A stretch of DNA of 64,000 nucleotides from Bauldia sp. (GCA_022841545.1 JALHRF010000001.1:62001-126000), one strand, 5' to 3'. Shown: positions 1 to 9,461, counted from the stretch's first letter. Notes: a model not told the origin generated them from the letters alone. Numbers and translations: made by a program.

Positions 1-865
1 AGGGACCGAGCGGGATCGTGAGGTCGCTCGAATAAACGCCGAGCGACGAAAGGGTTCCGCCTGGGCGCAGGACGCGGAGAGCTGCCTCGAACGTCTGCTG
101 GCGGCCGAGCGCCTCGATCGCAACGTCGACCCCGCGGCCGTCGGTGAGGCGCAGGATTTCCTCGACCGGGTCAGTCTTGCTGAAGTCGATGACGTGGTCG
201 GCGCCCATCCTGCGCGCAATCTCCATGCGCGCCGGGACGGCATCGACGCCGATGATCGTGGTCGCGCCCATCAGCCGTGCGCCGGCCGTCGCGCACAAGC
301 CGATCGGTCCCTGTGCGAAGACCGCGACAGTGTCGCCGATCCTGACCTTGCCACTCTCGGCACCGGAGAAACCGGTCGACATGATATCGGGACACATCAG
401 CACCTGCTCGTCGGTGAGCGCGTCCGGGATGGGGGCGAGGTTGGTCATGGCGTCGGGGACCAGGAGGTACTCCGCCTGCGCCCCGTCGATCGTATTGCCG
501 AAGCGCCAGCCGCCCATCGGCTTGAAGCCGTGCCTGGTGCCGGCGCCGTCCTGTGAGAGACACCCGCAGAGGCACGCGGCGCTGTGGCCGCTCGGCGTGA
601 TCGCACCGGCGATCACCCGCTGCCCCTCCCGGTAGCCGTCGACGGCAGACCCGAGTTTGGTGATCACCCCGACGGGTTCATGGCCGACCGTCAGGCCGCG
701 CGCGACGGGGTACTCGCCCTTTAGAATATGGACGTCCGTGCCGCAGATCGTGGTGGTGGTGATGCGGATCAGTGCGTCAAGCGGGCCGACATCCGGGATT
801 GGCTTCTCGTCGAGGACGATGCGGTTCGGTTCGACGAAAACGGCTGCCATCATCTTCTTTGCCAT
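1..865 (-). CDS. Zinc-dependent alcohol dehydrogenase (MDR family), 3' end outside window
   Basis: N-terminal 288 codons of a medium-chain zinc alcohol dehydrogenase; the gene runs off the left edge. Catalytic-zinc ligands are visible as Cys41 in ICGTD and His62-Glu63 in GHEPVG, with a likely Asp160 in CPDIMSTGF. A Rossmann nucleotide-binding turn (AQGPIGL) lies at 184-190. The overall pattern resembles secondary-alcohol (isopropanol-type) dehydrogenases that use NAD(P)H in the cytoplasm; the actual substrate is inferred only. An AAGGAG site sits 8 bases before the ATG, at the very end of the preceding HTH gene, so the two are probably cotranscribed from the region holding the FNR-like box at 1198. 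Confidence 0.9.
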   Translation of the reverse strand, partial: MAKKMMAAVFVEPNRIVLDEKPIPDVGPLDALIRITTTTICGTDVHILKGEYPVARGLTVGHEPVGVITKLGSAVDGYREGQRVIAGAITPSGHSAACLCGCLSQDGAGTRHGFKPMGGWRFGNTIDGAQAEYLLVPDAMTNLAPIPDALTDEQVLMCPDIMSTGFSGAESGKVRIGDTVAVFAQGPIGLCATAGARLMGATTIIGVDAVPARMEIARRMGADHVIDFSKTDPVEEILRLTDGRGVDVAIEALGRQQTFEAALRVLRPGGTLSSLGVYSSDLTIPLGP

Positions 866-870
866 GAAAG

Positions 871-1137
871 CTACTCCTTGCTAGCCGGATCGGTGTCGGC
901 CGCACGGGGACCCGTGCGATTCCCACGATCCGCGCCGTCCGCGGCAGGCGGCTCGTCTGGTGGACGATTGGCGTGGCGCTGCAGAAAGCTTTCAAGGTCC
1001 CGTGGCGCGATGCGCCATTCCCGTCCGACTTCGACGGCGCGCAGGTCGCCATGCTTGATCCAAGAGCGCACGGCCACATCGCCTACCTTGAGGAGGTCGG
1101 CGACATCCTTCACGGAAAGGAACTGCCGACTCAGCAT
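871..1137 (-). CDS. Excisionase/MerR-like helix-turn-helix DNA-binding protein
   Basis: 88 residues. The first 55 or so (SVKDVADLLKVGDVAVRSWI, then GREWRIAPRDLESFL) match the HTH_17/excisionase-type winged-helix fold that reads DNA through a short helix-turn-helix. The remaining 33 residues are polar and rich in Pro, Asp and Arg, with no recognised domain. The stop codon lies 5 bases before the alcohol dehydrogenase start, so the protein may be a local regulator of that operon. The FNR-like box at 1198-1211 lies about 60 bases upstream of its start. Target and effector are unknown. BldC-like regulators are an alternative family label. Confidence 0.75.
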   Translation of the reverse strand: MLSRQFLSVKDVADLLKVGDVAVRSWIKHGDLRAVEVGREWRIAPRDLESFLQRHANRPPDEPPAADGADRGNRTGPRAADTDPASKE

Positions 1138-1197
1138 TTGAGAGCTCCAGAGCAGCGATCATTGCGGTTGAGCCTAGCTGACCTTATCCGGCGCCGA

Positions 1198-1211
1198 TTG
1201 ATCGAGATCAA
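1198..1211. promoter_or_regulatory. FNR/FixK-type box, perfect TTGAT-N4-ATCAA
   Basis: The 14-mer TTGATCGAGATCAA is a perfect match to the FNR/FixK/Anr palindrome. It lies in the divergent intergenic region, 61 bases from the HTH gene start (minus strand) and about 91 bases from the Usp start (plus strand). Such sites activate genes under low oxygen in alphaproteobacteria. Seen: the exact palindrome. Inferred: control of one or both flanking operons. Confidence 0.7.
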
Positions 1212-1301
1212 CGCAGGGCAGCGCTTATCGTCCAGCCTGTCGCTCGGCGGCCCGGTCTCGGCTCGATGCGTCAGGGCGCGGTTTTCGCGGGAGAAGCAGA
1301 G

Positions 1302-2180
1302 ATGAAGCGCATACTTGTCGCAACCGACTTCTCGACGCGTTCCGACCGCGCCCTGCGGCGGGGGATTCTGCTAGCGCGACAGTTCTCCGCCGCGATTGTC
1401 ATCGTTCACGTCGTCGATGACGACCAGCCAACGCGGCTTCGGGAAGCCGAGGTTCGCGAGTCGGCGGCACTGCTCGACGAGGTCGCAGCGACCATGCGCG
1501 AGATCGACCGCCTGTCGTGCGAGACGCGCCTGGTTCTCGGAGATCCGTTCCAGGCCATCGCGGACTCGGTCCACGCCACAAGCGCCGATCTGGTTGTAAT
1601 GGGGCCGCACCGGCGGCAGGCGCTCCGCGACGTCTTCATCGGCACCACGGTCGAGCGGGCGATCCGCATCAGCCCCCGGCCGGTGATCATGGCCAACGGC
1701 GTTCCTGCCGGGCGCTACGATCGCATTCTCGTCGCAACCGACCTTTCGGACAGCTCCGCAGCCGCGATCGTTGAAGCGCGTGGGCTCGGCATTCTCGACC
1801 ACACCGATACCATCGTGGTCCACGCCTTCGACTCGCCGGCGGTCAGCCTGATGATCCGTGCAGCGACAACGATGGAGCAGTTGAAGGACCACATTGCCGA
1901 GGCAGACGCGCGCGCCATGGCCGAACTCACGGAGTTTCTGCAAAGGATCGACGTGCAACCGCGCCGCCGGGTCACCCAGCTAATCGAGGTCTCGGCCGCG
2001 GCCGTGATCCGGGACCGAATCCGCAAAGAGAAGGCGGACCTTGTCGTGATCGGAACCCACGGCCGAACCGGCGCGGCAAAGTTCTTTCTCGGCAGTGTTG
2101 CGGAGGAAATCCTGCGGACTTCAGAGGTCGACGTGCTTGTCGTCCCTCCTGCAGGCAACGCGACGGGCTCGTCTCAATAG
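1302..2180 (+). CDS. Universal stress protein, two tandem UspA domains
   Basis: 292 residues. Two UspA folds are in tandem: domain 1 starts at KRILVATDFS and domain 2 near residue 143 at DRILVATDLS. The second domain keeps the full ATP-binding signature G-x2-G-x9-G-S (GTHGRTGAAKFFLGS). The first has GPHRRQALRDVFIGT and lacks the second glycine, so nucleotide binding may be confined to domain 2. The ATG at 1302 is chosen because the fold starts directly after it; upstream in-frame codons add no homologous sequence. The protein is close in layout to the gene at 12183-13055. Likely role: cytoplasmic stress protein, probably induced at low oxygen given the box at 1198. Confidence 0.88.
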   Translation: MKRILVATDFSTRSDRALRRGILLARQFSAAIVIVHVVDDDQPTRLREAEVRESAALLDEVAATMREIDRLSCETRLVLGDPFQAIADSVHATSADLVVMGPHRRQALRDVFIGTTVERAIRISPRPVIMANGVPAGRYDRILVATDLSDSSAAAIVEARGLGILDHTDTIVVHAFDSPAVSLMIRAATTMEQLKDHIAEADARAMAELTEFLQRIDVQPRRRVTQLIEVSAAAVIRDRIRKEKADLVVIGTHGRTGAAKFFLGSVAEEILRTSEVDVLVVPPAGNATGSSQ

Positions 2181-2269
2181 GTCGACTTCGTCTTTTGCAA
2201 CGTTGCGCGGGCTGCGTTGGCTACGACTGCCTCCGCTACCGGTCAGCGCCCAGTGCTCGACGATGAGCA

Positions 2270-2527
2270 TCACCTATCCTCACTGCTCAAGGCGGCCTCG
2301 ACATAGGCGACGGCGCCGGCGAGCGTCACCAGCTTGGGAAAGTCGAGTTCGGGGATGTTGACCCTGAGCCGCTTGTGGATGGCGGTGACCAGATTGAGGA
2401 TGTCCATCGAATCGATGTCGAGGGCTTCCCGCATATCGGCCTTGGGGTTCAGCGCCGCGAGATCGGCCTCCGGTGCGATGTTGCCGAGTTCCTCGAGGAT
2501 CACGGCGCGGACGTCCGCTTCGCTCAT
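2270..2527 (-). CDS. Acyl carrier protein
   Basis: 85 residues with the phosphopantetheine attachment motif IDSMDIL, whose serine would carry the 4'-phosphopantetheine arm; length is normal for a free acyl carrier protein. Its ATG overlaps the stop of the upstream acyltransferase remnant (ATGA, 2524-2527), so the two were once one operon. It is not in a fatty-acid synthesis cluster, so it may serve a specialised acyl transfer. Because the neighbouring enzyme is broken, this gene may be an orphan. The convergent Usp gene ends 90 bases away. Confidence 0.85.
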   Translation of the reverse strand: MSEADVRAVILEELGNIAPEADLAALNPKADMREALDIDSMDILNLVTAIHKRLRVNIPELDFPKLVTLAGAVAYVEAALSSEDR

Positions 2528-3660
2528 AGCTTCTCTGGCTCCTGCAAGAGGCGGTCGATGGCGGCGAGCAGCAGGCCGCCAGCGTGACCATCGCTCGCGC
2601 GGTGGTCGGCCGCGAGGCTGACGGACACGGTGGGGCGCTTCTTCACCCGTCCTTGCCACACGCTCGGTCGCTTCGCGATGCGGCCGAAGCCGACGATCGC
2701 AACCTGGGGCGGGTAGATGACGCCGATCACGGAATCGGCGCCACGCTCGCCGAGACTGGTGACGGTGACGGTCGGATTCATCAGTTCGGAGCTGCGAACT
2801 CCGCCGGTGCGGGCGCGGGCGACGAGGTCGCGAAGCGCGGCTATCAGTTCGGCCAGCGACTTCTGATCGGCATCGTGGATAGCGGGGGCGACCAGGCCGC
2901 CACCACGCAACGAGATCGCCCAGCCGACGTGGATACCGGGTCCGGGCCGGAATCCGTCTTCGCTCCAGAAGCCGTTCAACTGCGGGGTCTCACGAAGCGC
3001 CAGCGCCGACGCCTTGAGGACCAGCGCGCCGGCGATCAGCCGGGCTTCTGGCTCGATGCTCTCAATGATCTTGGCCAGCCAGGCCATCGTCCGGCCGAGA
3101 TCGATGGTGTTGGACAGGTAGTAGTGCGGGATTTCCCGCTTCGAGCGACCCATGGCAGGGGCGATCGCCTTCCGCATCTCGGCAGGCTCGAAGCCACGAC
3201 GCTTCGTTGGCGTGCCGAGGCGCGGCGCGGCCTCGGCCGAAGGCGACGGGATCAGCGCAGGACGCGGCGCCGCCTCAACATCGGCAAGCGTCACCGAGCC
3301 GTCGATGCCGGTAACCCTGCAGAGTATCGGGGTCGATGCCAAGCTCAACCGCCCGGCGTCGCGCCGCCGACGAGACCTTGGCCCGGCTCGGGATGGCCTC
3401 CGGCGGCCGTGGTACAGCCGGCGGGGAGGGGCGGGATGCGACGATACCGCGGATGATGGCGCCGAGGGTGATCTTGCCGCTCCGCGTCCGCGGCAGCGTT
3501 TCGCGGAAGGCGATGTCGCGCGGCGCGACGGCCGGCCCGAGGCGCTTCCTGGCGTGGCCGAGCAGCTCCTTGCGGAGCGCCTCGTCAACCACGAAGCCAC
3601 CTTTACCGCGACGAGCGCCTTGACCACCTCGCCGGCGATGGGGTCACCCCACCAACCGTC
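2524..3660 (-). pseudogene. Chimera of acyl-CoA synthetase C-terminus and 2-oxoacid dehydrogenase E2, two frameshifts
   Basis: Read from 3660 leftwards, an AMP-forming acyl-CoA synthetase C-terminal domain appears ([14 protein letters not shown], then RTRSGKI with its conserved lysine). It is followed by a peripheral-subunit-binding segment ([11 protein letters not shown]) and the E2 acyltransferase core ending in the catalytic DHRASDG motif. The frame changes twice: one base is missing near 3602 and one extra T sits near 3313, which together restore the original frame. There is no lipoyl domain and no clear start. An ATG at 3177 could still give the catalytic core alone. The upstream end abuts an oppositely oriented HTH remnant, marking a rearrangement. 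Sequencing error could explain the frameshifts but not the chimera. Confidence 0.7.
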
Positions 3661-3771
3661 CACCAGATGGTCCTCACGCTCGAACGCGCCGGCCTCATCA
3701 GCCGCCGGCCGGGCGTCGCCCGAAGCATCGAACTGCTTATCAGGCCGGAGGACCTGCCTATCCTCCGCTGA
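3646..3771 (+). pseudogene. C-terminal remnant of a LexA/MarR-like winged-HTH regulator
   Basis: The plus frame reads TPPTVHQMVLTLERAGLIS and ends at a TGA at 3769-3771. This matches the recognition helix and wing of small winged-helix regulators with a LexA-like N-terminal fold. No start codon or N-terminal half is present, because the sequence changes at about 3640 into the antisense of the acyl-CoA synthetase fragment. I read it as a truncated gene at a recombination junction. Confidence 0.5.
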
Positions 3772-3981
3772 ACCGCAACCCCTCAAAAACCTGTGTGCAG
3801 CGGAACTAGGGCTACATCTTCAGCCCGCCGCTGCCGGCGAGCGCCATCGCCGAGCCTCCACTTCAGACGGCCCTCCGCCTGCGCGCCGTCTCCTGAACTC
3901 GTCGCATCCCGCGCCTTGCGTGCGGCCGGCATCCACCCCAGACTCATTCCGGCGCGCGCCATGCGCGCCATGGAGGTTAGG

Positions 3982-5121
3982 ATGTCCTGGTCGCTCACCA
4001 TCGCCCGCGTCGCCGGCAGCGAGATCCGCATCCACGTCACGTTCCTGCTTCTCCTCGCCTGGATCGGCATCGCCAGTTACCTCGACGGGGGCGCCGATGC
4101 GGCGATCGATTCGGTTTTGTTTGTCATCGCCGTCTTCGCCTGCGTCGCGCTTCACGAGCTTGGCCATGCGTTGGCCGCCCGCCGCTACGGCATCACGACC
4201 CCCGACATCACGCTGCTCCCGATCGGCGGCCTCGCCCGCCTGTCGCGGATCCCCGAACGTCCCTCCGAGGAGATCTTCATCGCGCTTGCCGGCCCCGCGG
4301 TGAACGTCGTCATCGCGGCGATCCTCATCCTGTTCCTAGGCGCCCGAGTCGGCGTCGTCGAGGTCGCCGACCTCGAGAATCCGGCGCTCGGCTTCGCCGC
4401 GCGGCTCGCCTCGGTCAACGTCTTCCTGGTTCTGTTCAACCTCATCCCGGCCTTCCCGATGGATGGCGGGCGCGTGCTCCGGGCGGCGCTGAGCTATAGG
4501 CTCGGCCGGCGCCGGGCGACCGAGATCGCGGCGACGATCGGCCAGGGGCTCGCCTTCGTCTTCGGCTTCATCGGCCTCTTCCAGGGCAATGCCATTCTTG
4601 TCTTCATCGCCATCTTCGTCTTCCTCGCCGCCCAGGCCGAAGCCGGCGAGGCCGGGTTGACCGAGGCCTCGCGGCGTTTACCGATCGATCGCGCGGTGAT
4701 CCGATCCTTCGAGGCGCTCGGGCCGCAGTCGACCATCGACGACGGGGCCGATCTCCTCCTCCGCACAACTCAGCATGAGTTCCCGGTGCTCGACGGCGCC
4801 GGACGGCTCCGCGGCATCCTCACCCGGAACGACATGATCAAATCGTACCGGGGCTCTGGGCCCAGCACGCCGGCGGTCGACGTGATGACCACCGGCATCC
4901 CGAGCGTCCCCGCCGGCGGCACGCTGGAGACGGCGGTCAAGGCGATGCGCGACGATGGCGTACCCTATGCCGCGGTGGTCGACAAGGACGGCCGGTTCGT
5001 CGGCTATGTCAGCCAGGAGAACCTGGCCGAGCTGATGATGCTGGGGCTTGATGCTGAGGGAGAGGCTGGGGCTCCGGTTGGAAGGGCGGCAGGAGGCGGC
5101 CCTTGGGGCAGCACCGGCTGA
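3982..5121 (+). CDS. Site-2 protease (M50B) family membrane metalloprotease with CBS domains
   Basis: 379 residues. The zinc motif HELGH is at 58-62 inside a membrane segment, and the second motif N153-x2-P-x4-D161-GG supplies the third ligand; about six hydrophobic helices span residues 18-210. A tandem CBS pair follows (about 222-350), which usually senses adenosine nucleotides. Such enzymes cut substrates within the membrane. The start at 3982 has GGAGG five bases upstream. The last 20 residues are glycine-rich and unlike the family; the IS256 remnant starts just beyond the stop, so the natural C-terminus may have been altered by insertion. CBS-linked S2P genes often sit in low-oxygen stress islands, as here. 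Confidence 0.9.
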   Translation: MSWSLTIARVAGSEIRIHVTFLLLLAWIGIASYLDGGADAAIDSVLFVIAVFACVALHELGHALAARRYGITTPDITLLPIGGLARLSRIPERPSEEIFIALAGPAVNVVIAAILILFLGARVGVVEVADLENPALGFAARLASVNVFLVLFNLIPAFPMDGGRVLRAALSYRLGRRRATEIAATIGQGLAFVFGFIGLFQGNAILVFIAIFVFLAAQAEAGEAGLTEASRRLPIDRAVIRSFEALGPQSTIDDGADLLLRTTQHEFPVLDGAGRLRGILTRNDMIKSYRGSGPSTPAVDVMTTGIPSVPAGGTLETAVKAMRDDGVPYAAVVDKDGRFVGYVSQENLAELMMLGLDAEGEAGAPVGRAAGGGPWGSTG

Positions 5122-5139
5122 CGCTTAAGTCGCCGGGAT

Positions 5140-5760
5140 CGGAATCCGGGGTCTTGTGGAGGCGCTCGATGGCATTTGAGGTCCTGGCGCTTCGCCATTG
5201 CGATGGTGGCAAGCGGGTGAAGGCGAACAGGGCGTCGCCGGCCTCTTCGAGGCTGTCGGCCACGGCCCGGTGCCGGAGCCGCCACTTGCGGACAAAAGCC
5301 TTGCGCCGCTCCTCGATTTCCTCGGCCGCCGCGGCGTAGATCATGTCGGTGTAGTCGGCGGTGCCCTCCTAGTGCAGGCGCTCAGGCGCATGAGCGAGCA
5401 GATTGCGATGCTTATGAACCGTGCAGCGTTGAAGTGGCACGCCGTTCCAGAGGGTGGCGATGGCCTTCTCCAGCCCCGCCGCGCCATCGACGATCAGGAA
5501 CTCCGGCCCGCGCAGACCGCGGGCGATCAGGTTGTCGAGCACCGTGCGCCACGCCTCCGTCGTCTCGCCGCCCATGTCCCGAACCGCCAGGAGAACTTTC
5601 TGGCCGTCCTCGCGCACCCGATGACGACGAGTAGCGAGATCGAGGTTGCCTTGCGGTCGAGCCGGACGCGAACCACCGTGCCGTCGAGGATCAATCGGAT
5701 GATCGGCTCGTCGGCCAGCGATCGGTCGGCCCGATCGGCGCGGGGGCTCGTCGGTTGGGT
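5140..5760 (-). pseudogene. IS256-family transposase remnant (frameshift and in-frame stop)
   Basis: Reading right to left, typical IS256/MULE transposase segments appear: LADEPIIRLILDGTVVRV, then GQKVLLAVRDMGGETTEAW, GPEFLIVDGAAGL, QRCTVHKHRNLL and the C-terminal RTSNAIERLH. A missing G near 5617 breaks the frame and a TAG at 5369-5371 interrupts it again; both N- and C-terminal ends are lost. The catalytic DDE set cannot be complete. No terminal inverted repeats were found. It lies directly after the protease gene and is clearly dead. Confidence 0.8.
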
Positions 5761-5837
5761 GACGCTCGCGGCCGGCAGTCAGAAGGCGGGGATCGCGGTG
5801 ATCACCGCCATGCTTATGATCGGGCTCGCTTTGTTGA

Positions 5838-5935
5838 AAGAAATGTCGTCCGCCGATGTTCGCCTGATCCACGTTCGGTATATGATCGCGACTACCTTCC
5901 GAAGAGCTACTTCGGGCTGCTGCCTCTTAGCCGGC
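5838..5935 (+). pseudogene. Universal stress protein fragment
   Basis: The plus strand reads ADVRLIHVRYMI and, after a frame change, DYLPKSYFG. This closely matches ADVRIVHVRYM and DYLPKSFF in the broken Usp gene at 10700-11164. Only about 30 codons survive, wedged between the IS256 remnant and the AGCS remnant. Confidence 0.6.
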
Positions 5936-6019
5936 GGATGGGCCTCCCCGACGCCCCGCCGCGCCGAGACCCGGGCCGAGGGCGATGTTTAGGGCGGACC
6001 TGATTGTTGTGGAATGCCT

Positions 6020-6736
6020 GCGCCGATCGCGCGTCACGCTTTTGATCGTCCTGATTCACCATGCCCCCGCAGTTCCCGACGCTCTTGCCGGCATCGTGCG
6101 TTATGCCTTCGAACCGGCTGCGGCTGCCGGCGGCTTTGCCGGTGCAACGGTTTTGGCGGCGCTACGCTATGGTGTGGCCCACGGTATCTTCTCCAACGAA
6201 GCCGGCCTCGGATCGGCCTCGATCGCCCACGCGCAGGCTCGCAACACGCCTGGTGGACAGGGGCTTTGGGCATTTGGGAAGTCGCGATCGATACACTCGT
6301 CATTGGAACCATGACGGCGCTCGTCATCCTTGTGACCGGTGTCATTGAGACAGGCACGGCTGGCGCCGAACTGGCGTCGCAAGCCTACGCCACAGCGCTG
6401 CCGGGCATAGGCGGATTGATAGTACTATTGTCGCTGGTCCTTTTTTCCTACACAACCATGCTGACTTGGGGCTTCTATGGCGAACAGAGCTTCCGATACC
6501 TGTTCGGCCGAAGCACCGTGATGCCCTACCGGTCGCCTTTCTCAGCTTTAATCTTTATCGGCGCGATCGGCGGGCTTGCCACCGTGTGGGATTTCGCCGA
6601 CACGCTGAACGGCCTGATGGCCGCGCCGAACCTTATCGCTCTGATAGCGCTTGCCGGGGTTGTCGTTCGTGAAGGCCGCACCTTTCGCCGCGCGCGACTG
6701 ACACTGTCTGACCGGCCACTGTTTGCCGTGAATTAA
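6020..6736 (+). pseudogene. Sodium:alanine symporter (AGCS family), truncated and frameshifted
   Basis: Membrane-spanning sequence typical of the C-terminal half of AGCS carriers, which import alanine or glycine with sodium: IFSNEAGLGSASIAHAQAR is followed, after a frame change near 6270, by EVAIDTLVIGTMTALVILVTG and five further hydrophobic segments to the TAA at 6734-6736. The N-terminal half is missing and the sequence before about 6020 is unrelated Usp debris. From 6311 the second frame is open and hydrophobic, but it cannot make a full carrier. Confidence 0.75.
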
Positions 6737-6780
6737 CCCCGCGCCGACGTTCAAGCGCCGTGTCATGTGTGGAGAGCGGT

Positions 6781-7863
6781 ATGGTCCAGCAAAAGCCCGC
6801 TAAAACGATCGATCTGGCGCTTCAGGGCGGCGGGTCCCATGGAGCGTTGACCTGGGGGGTGCTCGACCGCATCTTGGAAGACGAGCGGCTGGAGATCGCA
6901 GGCATCAGCGGGACCAGTGCGGGGGCAATGAACGCCGTGGTGTTGGCGCAAGGATTTCACCAAGGCGGCCGGGACGGAGCGCGCGAGGCGCTCGCCGCTT
7001 TCTGGCGAGCGGTGAGCGATGCGGCGCGCTTTTCGCCGGTCCAGCGCAACTGGTGGAACCGACTCACCGGCAACTTCAACCTCGACAGGTCGCCTGGCTA
7101 CTTGTTCTTCGACAACCTGACGCGGCTGTTCTCGCCCTATGAGCTCAATCCGCTCGACATCAATCCGTTGCGCGACCTCGTTGCCAGCACGGTCGACTTC
7201 GATCGGGTCAATTCCTGCACGATGCCGAAGATCTTTGTCACCGCTACCAATGTGCGCACCGGCCAGGCGCGCGTCTTTACCCAGCCGCATCTGTCGGTCG
7301 AAACGATCATGGCCTCGGCCTGCCTGCCGTCGGTGTACCAGGCGGTGGAGATCGACGGCGAAGCGTATTGGGACGGCGGCTATATCGGCAATCCGGCGCT
7401 TCATCCCCTCGTCGACGAGACTGACTGCCGCGACATGGTCATCGTCCAGATCAATCCGATGATCCGGCGGGCACTGCCGCGAACCGGGCGCGAGATCCTC
7501 AACCGGGTCAATGAGATCAGCTTCAATTCCAGCCTTATAAAGGACCTTCGGACGATCCAGCTGTTGCACAAGCTTATTGAGGCGGGAGGTATTGAGACAG
7601 AGCGCTACCGCGACATGCGGGTCCATCTGATCCATGCCGATGAGGAGCTGCAGGACTTGGCCTCCTCCAGCAAGCTCAACGCCGAATGGACATTCCTCAG
7701 CCACCTGCAACAGCGCGGCCGGGCTTGGGCGCACCAGTGGCTCGAGACGAATTATGACGGGATCGGTGTGCGCTCTACGTTCGATCTCGACGCGCTGTTC
7801 GTCGACTCGCTGCGGCCGATACAGAGGTCCAACAAGTCGAGCACCAGCGGGTCAGCGGAGTAG
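6781..7863 (+). CDS. Patatin-like phospholipase/esterase
   Basis: 360 residues with all patatin landmarks: oxyanion loop GGGSHGA (17-23), nucleophile elbow GTSAG (Ser46) and the catalytic Asp in DGG (Asp198), forming a Ser-Asp dyad that hydrolyses acyl esters of lipids. There is no signal peptide, so it is probably cytoplasmic or membrane-associated. The ATG at 6781 is preceded by GGAG at a good distance and the fold begins 10 residues later. The GntP-like permease starts 6 bases after its stop, so the two are likely cotranscribed. Relatives occur in stress and PHB-linked regulons; the substrate is not evident. Confidence 0.9.
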   Translation: MVQQKPAKTIDLALQGGGSHGALTWGVLDRILEDERLEIAGISGTSAGAMNAVVLAQGFHQGGRDGAREALAAFWRAVSDAARFSPVQRNWWNRLTGNFNLDRSPGYLFFDNLTRLFSPYELNPLDINPLRDLVASTVDFDRVNSCTMPKIFVTATNVRTGQARVFTQPHLSVETIMASACLPSVYQAVEIDGEAYWDGGYIGNPALHPLVDETDCRDMVIVQINPMIRRALPRTGREILNRVNEISFNSSLIKDLRTIQLLHKLIEAGGIETERYRDMRVHLIHADEELQDLASSSKLNAEWTFLSHLQQRGRAWAHQWLETNYDGIGVRSTFDLDALFVDSLRPIQRSNKSSTSGSAE

Positions 7864-7869
7864 TCGCGA

Positions 7870-9312
7870 ATGTATGGGATCCTGGTCGTCGTTGCTGCGC
7901 TCGGTGGGCTCATGTATCTCGCTTACCGCGGCGTCACCTTACTGATCCTGGCGCCGGGCCTTGCCATGCTCGCCGTGCTCGCCTCGCTCGAACGGCCCCT
8001 GCTTGCCAGCTACACCCAGATCTTCATGGTGGCGACGGGCGATTTCATCGTCCAGTACTTCCCGGTCTTCCTGCTCGGCGCCATCTTCGGCAAGCTGATG
8101 GAGGATTCCGGTAGTGCCGAGGTTCTGGCTAATGCCACGATCCGCAGGCTTGGCAGCGAACGCGCGATACTGGCTGTAGTGCTGTCATGCGCGGCGATGA
8201 CCTATGGCGGGGTGTCGCTGTTCGTCGTCGCGTTCGCCGTGTTTCCGATCGCTGCGGGAGTCTTTCGCCGCGCCAATCTCCCCAAGCGGCTAATACCGGG
8301 CACCATCGCTCTTGGCGCCTTCACCTTCACCATGACCGCGCTGCCCGGCACGCCGGCGATCCAGAACGCGATCCCGATGCCTTATTTCGGCACTTCGCCC
8401 TTTGCCGCTCCGGGGCTCGGCATCCTGACCGCTCTGATCATGTTTGCGCTTGGCCAACTGTGGCTGGAGCGACGGGCGCGGGCCACCTCCGAGGGCTATG
8501 GCGATCACCCGGACGCGGTGCCGCACGCGGCCACGGCCTTGCGCGAGCGCGCCTCCGGCGAAGGCTTCGACATTGCCGAGATCCCGGCCGAGGCGCGCCC
8601 GGCCGAGCTGCCACCCCTCATGTTGGCGGCACTGCCGCTCGTCACGGTGATCGCCATGAATCTCACCTTCACCGCCCTCGTCATCCCGGCCATGGACACC
8701 GACTACCTTGCCGCGCCGGAATATGGCGCGACGACCATCGATTCGGTGCGCGGCATCTGGTCCATTATCGCGGCTCTGGTCATCTCGATCGTACTGATGA
8801 TTGCCGTGAACTGGTCGCGCCTGCCCAGGCTGACCACCTCGCTGGACGCCGGCGCCCACGCCTCGCTGCTGCCGATCTTCAACACCGCGAGCCTTGTCGG
8901 GTTCGGCTCCGTCATCGCCTCGCTGTCGGCCTTCGCAATGGTCCGAGACTCGGTGATCGACATCGGCGGCGACAATCCCGTCATCTCGCTAGCGATCTCG
9001 GTGAACCTTCTGGCCGGAATGACCGGCTCGGCGTCCGGAGGCATGAGCATCGCGCTCACTACGCTTGGCAGCGTCTATCTGGAGATGGCCCAGGCCGCGG
9101 GTATCTCGCCCGACCTGATGCACCGAGTGACCGCAGTAGCAGCCGGCGGGCTCGACGCATTGCCCCATAACGGCGCCGTCATCACGCTGCTCGCAATCTG
9201 CAGCCTGACACACCGCGAGGCCTATCTTGATATCGCCGTCGTCGCCGTGGCTGTACCGATTATTGCGCTGATCGTACTGATCACCCTGGGAACGTTGCTG
9301 GGGAGTTTCTGA
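7870..9312 (+). CDS. GntP-family permease (H+/organic acid symporter)
   Basis: 480 residues, highly hydrophobic throughout with about 12-13 membrane segments. The stretch TYGGVSLFVVAFAVFPIA and the later GGLDALPHNGAVIT resemble GntP/CitM-like permeases that carry gluconate or other organic acids with protons in the inner membrane. A soluble loop at about 195-255 is rich in charged residues. The gene starts 6 bases after the patatin stop, which suggests that lipid breakdown and transport are coregulated. Substrate is unknown. DctM or citrate-transporter families are less likely, because the paired GG-rich re-entrant motifs fit GntP better. Confidence 0.8.
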   Translation: MYGILVVVAALGGLMYLAYRGVTLLILAPGLAMLAVLASLERPLLASYTQIFMVATGDFIVQYFPVFLLGAIFGKLMEDSGSAEVLANATIRRLGSERAILAVVLSCAAMTYGGVSLFVVAFAVFPIAAGVFRRANLPKRLIPGTIALGAFTFTMTALPGTPAIQNAIPMPYFGTSPFAAPGLGILTALIMFALGQLWLERRARATSEGYGDHPDAVPHAATALRERASGEGFDIAEIPAEARPAELPPLMLAALPLVTVIAMNLTFTALVIPAMDTDYLAAPEYGATTIDSVRGIWSIIAALVISIVLMIAVNWSRLPRLTTSLDAGAHASLLPIFNTASLVGFGSVIASLSAFAMVRDSVIDIGGDNPVISLAISVNLLAGMTGSASGGMSIALTTLGSVYLEMAQAAGISPDLMHRVTAVAAGGLDALPHNGAVITLLAICSLTHREAYLDIAVVAVAVPIIALIVLITLGTLLGSF

Positions 9313-9461
9313 CAAGGAAAGCCAGCCCTGCGGCCAGCCATCGGCATGGTAAAGCTGCGCGCTCTCCAAAGATGTGGTGGATGCCGCTCTTCCCCCAACC
9401 AACGGCATCGCGATGTGCCAAGCTTGCGGTGTCAAAGTTCAAGCTGGAGGAGACGGCATCC

